From Isoetes taiwanensis (lineage: Eukaryota > Streptophyta > Lycopodiopsida > Isoetales > Isoetaceae): DNA of 64,000 bases. The stretch lies in the NCBI GenBank assembly GCA_021234155.1, contig JAJEKV010000095.1, positions 3,422,621 through 3,486,620 on the forward strand. Reading direction: 5' to 3'. Made by a program: the position numbers and the translations under genes. Each line of letters starts with the position of its first letter. The first letter of the stretch is position 1. The notes beneath the pieces are model-generated. The model was not told the origin of the DNA and searched no databases. It saw only the letters and a program-made list of their open reading frames with translations. Positions 57,115 to 64,000 of the stretch are shown here, piece after piece.

Positions 57115-57846
57115 GCGGACTCCAAAATCTCATATGCGGATATGCATGCAAAACGGGCGTCCCTCTGCTCGCCTCCAGCAAGATCTGTCTTGAGGAAACC
57201 AGTGACCAACAAAGCCAGGAAAGATAGCTCTGGTGTAGAGGCAAAAAAAGATAGCCTAAGCTTAGTGGGTGGAGATACAAAAGCTTCCAACCAGACTTCA
57301 GGAACTGGTTCATCAGATCGTCCTTTAGGCGGTCCAAAGACAACTATCCCATCTACAGACAGTTCAAAGAAATGTCAGTTACCCAGAGCTCAAGAAAAGA
57401 TAAAGGCGAGTGAGACTCAATATCCATCATATACAACTTCCAGTCATTACTTACAGGCATCTTCTGCAGCGTCGATGCATTCTTTCTCTCACACTTCCAC
57501 AATTTCTGGCCAGGCAATACCACCAGGTCACTCTGTTGCATCAACCACCATTCCAATAATGAATACAACTTCAGCACAAGGGCCTGCTAACAATTCTGTT
57601 CCTAATTCACTGAATCCTTCATCCGGGAAGTCTACATCAGAATGCACAATAATTCGGAAAGAGGGTGGTGCCCGTCTCAAAAGAAAAGCTCCTGTAGTTG
57701 TGAAACATCAGAGCTCTTCATGGTCACGCAGGCGCTGGATGTGCCTCATGTTCTTCATAATTGTTCTGTTTGCAGCGCTTTCTTCAGGGGCAACAGTTTG
57801 GTATCTTCAGCAACTGGAGAAGCGCAGGCAACGAAGCTGGTGGTGA
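57115..57846 (+). CDS. last exon of the same gene: Ser/Thr-rich region and one C-terminal membrane segment
   Basis: After CCCTACCAG the frame reads ADSKISYADMHAKRASLCSP and continues for 244 codons. It is rich in Ser, Thr, Pro and Asn (disordered), then has a basic stretch (GGARLKRKAPVVVK; SWSRRRW) and the hydrophobic segment MCLMFFIIVLFAALSSGATV followed by WYLQQLEKRRQRSWW and a stop. One membrane span close to the C-terminus suggests a tail-anchored or single-pass membrane protein with a long cytoplasmic part. Not recognised. Confidence 0.6.
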   Translation, partial: ADSKISYADMHAKRASLCSPPARSVLRKPVTNKARKDSSGVEAKKDSLSLVGGDTKASNQTSGTGSSDRPLGGPKTTIPSTDSSKKCQLPRAQEKIKASETQYPSYTTSSHYLQASSAASMHSFSHTSTISGQAIPPGHSVASTTIPIMNTTSAQGPANNSVPNSLNPSSGKSTSECTIIRKEGGARLKRKAPVVVKHQSSSWSRRRWMCLMFFIIVLFAALSSGATVWYLQQLEKRRQRSWW

Positions 57847-60071
57847 TTTTCAAGTTATTGCATCTCAAGGCACAGCTGAATTATGGAAACTGATGTATGT
57901 CGAGGCCCTCATCAAGCATTACTCCTTGCAGATTAAAGCTGATTGCATGGTCCATCACTTCAACCAAAGTCTTATCATGAACATGATACAAATGAACAGG
58001 TCTTCTACTCAAATTCAACATTGATTCCCAGTTCCTTATTCTTTGGGGCTGTGGCAGTGATGCTTATATTATGTATATTGCATGACTCCCTAGTCAAAGA
58101 AAGAAAGAAAGCTTATGCACTTATAAAGAATATAGAGCCAAAATTATATGCACAAATGAAGAATGCGGAGCCAAATACAAAATGCTGGCTAAGAAAAGCA
58201 TTTTGATGATCAAAAAGAAAGAAAGCTATAAGGCTAAGAAAGCCAAAGCCCATGTGCTCATAGAGAATGGAGAAGAAAAGCATGAATAAAGAATGGAGAG
58301 CGGAAGCCCATGGAAGCATAGAGAATGCAGAGCAAAGGCGTATGCATGCTAAGAAGATTATAAAGCCAAGAGCCTATGCGTGCATAGAGAATGCAGAGCC
58401 AAGCTAAGCTCAGCCAATGCATGCATGGACAATGCAAACCCACAAATAGTGGAGCCTATGAGCACAAAGCAGATGCCAACAGATCTTGATCCTATGCGCA
58501 CAGGCTATGTTGCCAAATCTAAGAGAACATCTTATCTAATTAAGTCACGAAAGCTAAATTTTGCGCAGTTGCCTTTACTTTCTACTTAGAAGCCAGCAAA
58601 CATTTTGAAAAAGGACACAAAGTGCAAATTTAAAGGCCTACAAATAAACATGGAATTTCACTGCAATTCAAACGAAGAAATGAAGTTTGACTACAAAAAC
58701 ATGTAATTTCACTGCAATTCAAACGAATAAATGAAGCTTGACTACAAAAACATACCTGTCGGCAGCCAATTTTCACTGCTTATGCAAAAACTTGTAGAAA
58801 GCTCTCAGCGCATGGAAGAATGTAAGCCAGAGCAATCGTTTAGAGGTCTTTATGCACAATGACCTCAGATGTTCCTGCATTTGTAGAACACGATAGTGCA
58901 GTTCTCTGTTCAGGTGATGGTCTGATGTAGAAAATTCTGCGATGATGGTCTGATGTGGAAACGATGCAGAGAATTGGTGATGGTGTGATGCTATCCCCTC
59001 AGAGCAACGGGAGTCCCGCTTATCTTTTTTGCTCAGAAAGACCACTTTTGCGCTTTTGACATGCTACGCCATACCACGTTGGTTTCAGAGCCCTAATTAC
59101 CATGCTTCAATTTACTCCTTTCATGAACCATCCGACTAAACCCGAGTAATTCTTAGCTCACCTTAGGAAGGATGGCGTTTCAAATTCAGCTGAAGAAGAG
59201 CTCCACTCCTCCAAGGCAGTGCCGCATGCCAGAACTATGGATCAAATCAAGGAAGGATTAGCCGAGAGCAGAGACAGCTTTGATAGCCCTTCTGGCATAG
59301 CATTCTCACCAACTGGTGAACAACAGTGTTCCCATCGCTGTCTTTGTGGAATATGTACCGGAACTTGGAGGGCTCCAAATGAGAAGCAAAGCTAGATGCG
59401 ATTCAAAAGCTCTGGCACAATGGCTTCAACTCTTCTGGCAAAACTCCTAGATGGTTGCTCTTCTAACCTAAAAATGATGGATCTGGATTTTGTTACAGTG
59501 CCCAGTTTGCACTGAGAATTGAAAGGGATGCTTGCAGATCCCCGAAATTAACCTGGGCAGTCTTAAAGGATTCGGTGCACCTAACTGCTGGTCTCGATCG
59601 GGCTCACAAATTTTAAGAGCGGGAGTAAAACGAACGATGACCCAAAAAAAAATCCCAAGTTATTTTAAGAATATGACGTGGCATCATCTCCTCCATTGGC
59701 TAGATCAAATCTGGAGCGTCCAAATTAGGGCTGGGTCCAACACTTACACAATAACATTATAATATAAGATGACCAGCAGCTTGCCCGTGTATTTTTCCAA
59801 CGTTTTGCCATCCGATCAATAAGCCTAGAAACAGAGTCTTAGCGCAAACACGTGTAGGCTATCATCTGCTGTCTCTCAAGAATGTAAGATCCTGTCTCTT
59901 ATATAAAATGTCTTGCTCATGCATTCTTGCTAGATAGCATTCTGGCCACTATTACTGTTGCTGCTGTTGTTGAATATATTGCGGCCATCAAGATATTTCT
60001 CCAAAATATGCAGGTGTTTTTCTTGTAAATCTTCTCCTGCTCTAAAGTGAAATCGGAGTAGATTTGCAATA
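57847..60071. other. 3' flank and spacer with imperfect repeats
   Basis: No gene seen. 58090-58440 has a loose repeat with the words GAATGCAGAGCCAA, CATAGAGAATG and AAGCCCATG (about 60-base period). 58650-58760 has two copies of ATTTCACTGCAATTCAAACG. 58910-58990 has repeated GATGGTCTGATGT. Confidence 0.45.
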
Positions 60072-61731
60072 TAACCATCATTCAAAAAAATTGAGAATAT
60101 GTCTTAATTTTGGTACTTTTTTCCGTCCGCGTTTTTTTTGTTTTTTATTCCCCGTCCGCCATTTTTTTTGTTTTTTCTCTCCATCCGCCTTTCTTGTTTT
60201 CGTTTTCAATTTTCAATTTTGATTCCCTCGTCAGTTTTCCCCCTTTTTTAGATCTCCTATTCTTTTGCTCCCTCTCCTTATTTTTTTTTCCCTCCTCTAA
60301 ATTCCCTTGGTCCCTTTTCTTTTACTCCCTCTTCGCTTTTAGTTGCTCGCCTTCGGTTTTTATTTTGTGTTTCTTCGTTTCTCAACAAAGAGGTCCACGC
60401 CTCTCTTACCATATCGGGTAGGTTTTCTCACGAGGGCTTTCCACATCGAGCTTTTCCACGGGGTTTTCCATCGAGCTTTTCCACATCGAATCAGCGGGTG
60501 GGCGCTTGGAGCACTGGGCGGATGGAATTTCTTGGTGGATGAAGCACTTGGAGCCACCGACCCGGGACTTAACAATACAATACTCTGTTATCTCTTACGG
60601 ATATCGCTAGGTATACTACCAATATCTCATCTGTTATCTCTTCTAGATATTACTCTGTTATTGCTAGGTAGACTCGGGGGATGGTAATAGTCAGATTCTT
60701 TGGAGAGAAGCCCTTGTAATTTTGACTTGATTCACGGTTGCTTTGGCGCAATACAAATTCGATGTTGAATCAGCCCAAAAATGCTCAAAATCACAATTAT
60801 TGAAGGGGCTTTGGGGTTGGGCATGATCTAAGCTGTCAAATCCGACCTACTTTGAAGTGTTACAGCTGCTAATTTCAAGATCAAAGCAGAAAATTTGCTC
60901 AATTTCGTGATGTCGCAGGATTAAAATTTGCTCAATTTCGTGATGTTGCAGGGTTTTGTGAAGAGCTCATAGTTGAAATCGCGACTGGCGCGATTTGAGG
61001 TGAGTCTGCAAAAAAAAAAAAAAATTCAAAAAAAAAAAAAAAAAAAAAATGGAAAGTGGAAAATGAAAACGCGCCGCCAGCGATTTGAGGTTAGCCTATT
61101 CCTTATTTTTTGTCATTTTTGGACATTTTAAGGACATTTGAGAGTGATTGTCCTTGTTAAATCGCTTTGTTGTATTTACTTTTCCATAAAAGTTGTTCTT
61201 TTTAACTGTTTTGTAGGATGTTTTTGTTATTATTTTTCTCTAAAACTGGTTTTTTTTAACTATTTTGTAGGACATTTTAAGTATTTTGGGCAGGATAAAA
61301 TCGCATCAGGAGCATTATAAAGACTCTTCACGTTTGTAAAATCGTCTGTTTTGACCATTTTGTAGGACATAAATTTTATTGTTTGTATAAATATTTGAGT
61401 TGAATCTGCATAAATGTAGTATGTTTATGTCCACAAAATCGCGCCAGGCGTGATTTTCATTTCGAAAATAAGGACTTGCTTGCAGTTAGTTATTCAAATA
61501 TACTTGTTATTTTACTCTACAAATTTCGCGGTTGCGGATAATTGTGTTTAAAATATGCAATTTTTTAGGTTTTTATGTTGCCAAAACATAAAATTTTTAG
61601 GTTAAATTCCATCGTATTTTACAAGTTTCATCAAATTCAACACATGGTTATATAGCTAAAATGGCCTATAATAAGCCTATTCGGCGCGATTTGGGACCAG
61701 ACATAATCCCAATTTAATTGAATGATGGTTA
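60072..61731. mobile_element. inverted-end element 2 (1.66 kb)
   Basis: Left end TAACCATCATTCA then GAATATGTCTTAATTTTGG; right end (reverse complement) TAACCATCATTCA then GGGATTATGTCT and CCAAATCGCGCC. The left end matches the right end of element 1 and the right end matches its left end, so the two are inverted relatives. Inside: CCGTCCGCC words (60120-60190), and stems AAATCGCG-ACTGG-CGCGATTT (60977-60997) and AAAATCGCGCC-AGG-CGTGATTTT (61435-61457). No transposase. It seems to lie in an intron before the exon at 61761. Confidence 0.65.
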
Positions 61732-61760
61732 TATGTATATGATGTTGCAAAATGGTGCAG

Positions 61761-61850
61761 GGTATTACAAGCACAGCTGGAGCCTTGTCAGGCATTCTGG
61801 GTATTGCTCTATGCGGATATCTTTATGACCAATCACATTTCTGGGGTGTA
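61761..61850 (+). pseudogene. single exon of an SLC17/PHT4-type MFS transporter
   Basis: After AATGGTGCAG the frame reads GITSTAGALSGILGIALCGY, LYDQSHFWGV. This resembles the G-x-x-N/S-T-A-G-x-x-x-G-I-x-G segment of the late membrane helices in PHT4 (anion/phosphate) transporters. No other exon of the family was found; upstream is element 2, downstream is unrelated sequence. Either a fragment or a gene with far-off exons. Confidence 0.5.
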
Positions 61851-62447
61851 ACTGCAGTTTTAGAATATCATGTTTTAACAACGGAACCTGTGATCTGTCC
61901 TACAGCTAGAAACAAAAGATCTTATATGGTGAGATTCCACTACGCTGATAATCTCCCCTCCCGCCCAAAAAGGACAAAGCTTTTTTTAGTAGAGACGATC
62001 CAAAGGTGACATAACTCTCGTTTCAGGAGCCTTTAGCAAGATAAAGATGTGAAGTATAAGGCCCAGATTCCACTGGGCCGGCAGTTGCTGTGAGGACAAA
62101 TCGATGGGCAACAAATAAGCAACTGACGCTGTTGTTGGGATTCCACTGCAGGGTGGAAATTCCTGAGGTGGAGTCAGTTACAGGGATTTTTTGTGACGGG
62201 GGATGTTGCCCGGCAGATGGCTGGCAGATGCAGGAAAACTTGCCAGCTAAGCTGAGAAAGCTTCAATCTGAAAACTACCTTCGACTTCTGTGGAATGCAC
62301 TTTGTATCAAACAACCTGGTATTTGTTGCAAGCAAGATTAAAATCTGCCGGCCTTGTGGAATCTGGGCCTAAGTTAGAAGGTAGAGACGTTGTGAAAACA
62401 TTATTCCACAGGAGAGAAGAATTATTCCACATCCTCCCCGTGTGCAG
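61851..62447. other. spacer between transporter exon and thioesterase-like gene
   Basis: Nothing recognised. The open frame at 62090-62341 is Cys-rich by chance and has no family features. CCCGTGTGCAG at the end is a good acceptor for the next exon. Confidence 0.35.
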
Positions 62448-62654
62448 GAGCCAGTTTCGGAGCACAGTCACACAGTCATCTTTCTCCACGGAGGCGGCAG
62501 CGATGGCCCTCAATTATGGAGAGCGATTAACCGCATGCAGCCCAGCCTCTTTGCTTCCTTCCCCACCTTCCGTTGGGTCTTCCCCAGCGCATCTCTGCAG
62601 TGGTCCACCTCGCTGGAGATGGAGCGTAGCCAGTGGTTCGACGCATCGCCACAG
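62448..62654 (+). CDS. acyl-protein thioesterase-like hydrolase, first recognised exon
   Basis: Reads EPVSEHSHTVIFLHGGGSDG, PQLWRAINRMQPSLFASFPT, FRWVFPSASLQWSTSLEMER, SQWFDASPQ. HTVIFLHGxGS is the oxyanion-side strand, and RWVFPSA and QWFD are marks of the phospholipase/carboxylesterase family (Abhydrolase_2), which removes acyl groups from proteins or small esters. The exon has a good acceptor (TGTGCAG) and donor (CACAG|GTTAGT). Upstream exons, if any, were not identified. Confidence 0.7.
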
Positions 62655-63074
62655 GTTAGTACATATATTTAGTTTTAGTTTTAGGATGCTCTGAGAGGTT
62701 AAAAGAAAGTCCAAGCATTCAGCTTTTGCCTCGCAAAGGGCTCTAATTGTAATTAGGTCAAGGATTCTGTGAGTTTGGATCTTTTCGCAGAGTGCCCAAG
62801 TCTCTGATTCTGATTCTGATCTACATGTGACCAATTCTGCCAATTCTGTCACTGACCAATTCCAGTTCTGGAAAAGAGGCATGCCAGCTCTGTCTCAGTC
62901 TCATATACATGCCATGCCAGCTCTGCCTAATAACTTATACAATACACCCCATGTTCTTATATCTTGCTTAAAATGATGATTCTTATATGTTGCTTAAAAT
63001 TATATTCATACGATGATTCTTATCTGTTCTCAAGATGATTCGTAATTCTTATATGTGCATTATGGTTATTCCAG

Positions 63075-63576
63075 GACAGTAGCCAGAACTTGGAGACCAT
63101 CTCGGGCCTAGGCGCCTCTGTGAGGTATGTTTTGGAACTCGTTGATGCTGTGAGGTATGTTTTGGAACTCGTTGATGTGAGGTATGTTTTGGAACTCGTT
63201 GTTGCTGGGAGCTTTTTTTGGGATGAGCGGATGGCTGCCTCTTGCTCATAAGCTTGAAGGCATGGATTTTGGTACAGCTTCCAAGTACCTGAGGGAGCGG
63301 CTTGGACTATCAAAGGACCAAACGGACACAGATGTATTCGGAGGAGCAGGAACTCCTGTGTTCTTGGGACATGGCACCCATGACCGCAAGGTACCCCTCA
63401 ACCTTGCTCTTCGAGCTCGCCATGTTCTCACGTCCATGAACATGGACGTCTCTTGGCGTCAATATGTCGGTGCTAAGATTGACGGGCATTGGATTAAGTT
63501 GCCTGAGGAGCTTGATGATGTTGTGCAGTTTCTAGATTCTAAGCTCAAGATTGACATCGATCAGTCCTCTGAATAG
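63075..63576 (+). pseudogene. acyl-protein thioesterase-like hydrolase, 3' part without nucleophile elbow
   Basis: After ATTCCAG the frame reads DSSQNLETISGLGASVRYVL. A 27-30 base unit that contains GTGAGGTATGTTTTGG is then present three times (63120-63206). The family would now continue to the GxSxG nucleophile elbow, but the next family-like sequence, in another frame, is already GAFFGMSGWLPLAHKLEGMD, which normally follows the elbow by 20-30 residues. The Asp (GHGTHDRKVP) and His (KIDGHWIKLP) of the triad are present, and the end at 63576 is normal. So the catalytic Ser segment is missing from the sequence. Either an internal deletion in the plant or a collapsed assembly. Confidence 0.65.
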
Positions 63577-64000
63577 GAAAATTATCTCCTGTTTGGTTTT
63601 TAGCTTCCCTTTACTGAATAAAGAATTCAACATTATTCTTGCTCAAAAGGTTGGCGCAGTCTTATTTGTTTTCGTCGTCTTGAACGAAGTAGATTTAATT
63701 TCTTATCTTTTAAAGATAGATTGTATTTTGCAGGGCATTTCTTCTTTTAAAGATAGATAGATAAGTAGTATTTTTCACGGCATGCCATGCCACGCCTATC
63801 TGCATAGCGTTGGGATCTAGTAGCTCCAATTGCTTGCGGTGCAAGGAAAGTTTCTAGCCAATGGACAGGTTTTATGATAACAGAAGGAAATCTGCTTTTT
63901 GTCTCTTGAATAACATGTGGTTTCGGTGGACAGATTGTTATTTATATACTCACAAAGAAGCTAGAATCGTGTGCTTGATATAAAGAAACTAGAATGTGTG
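63577..64000. other. 3' flank of the thioesterase-like gene
   Basis: No further gene seen. A T-rich 3' region with AATAAAG at 63618 as a possible polyadenylation signal, and AGATAGATAGATAAG at 63752. Confidence 0.4.

Noticed and set aside
60110-60421. 103-codon plus-strand frame rich in Phe and Ser
   Set aside because: It translates the pyrimidine-rich subterminal block of element 2.
62307-62513. Minus-strand frame across the thioesterase exon
   Set aside because: Antisense to an exon with family motifs and good splice borders.

Overview
The window looks like nuclear DNA of a land plant. It has spliceosomal introns, plant-type Ty3/gypsy and L1-like retroelements, RING-H2 and acyl-protein-thioesterase-type host gene pieces, and much AT-rich repeat. 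A non-seed vascular plant (fern or lycophyte) is my guess from the retroelement style and the odd gene content; nothing seen proves it. Most of the window is transposable elements and their debris, with a few host-gene pieces.

Layout. 1-355: end of a serine-rich acidic protein gene. 1.47-5.0 kb: minus-strand LINE. 5.56-8.73 kb: minus-strand intron-containing gene that reads as a ParB-like domain followed by a permuted N4/N6 amino-methyltransferase fold, with several frame breaks. In and around it (5.35-10.71 kb) lie at least 13 copies of a short hairpin, AAATGGCGC-N4-GCGCCATTT. 10.78-11.45 kb: two tandem copies of a DUF8039-like module. 11,455-15,123: a 3.7 kb element with inverted ends, whose relative sits inverted at 60,072-61,731. 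15.14-17.99 kb: broken DUF7869-type transposase-like gene. 18.15-19.40 kb: three diverged copies of a tiny gene with matching TATA boxes. 20.85-25.33 kb: second LINE.

26.92-38.44 kb: 3.8 copies of a 3.0 kb tandem repeat, with both array edges at A-runs. 38.4-41.7 kb: repeat debris with a decayed RING-H2 fragment. 41.9-52.84 kb: Ty3/gypsy element with 2.46 kb LTRs and two RNase H domains, one of them before the reverse transcriptase; it sits inside a fold-back repeat. 53.4-54.25 kb: MITE. 54.4-57.85 kb: gene of unknown function ending in one membrane segment. 61.76 kb: single exon of an SLC17/PHT4-like transporter. 62.45-63.58 kb: acyl-protein-thioesterase-like gene without its nucleophile elbow.

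Caution on frames. Copies of the array and of the LTR differ mainly by small indels at CAG, CTG and CCGG sites. This is the pattern expected from basecalling errors at methylated CHG sites, so many frame breaks noted here may belong to the assembly and not to the genome.
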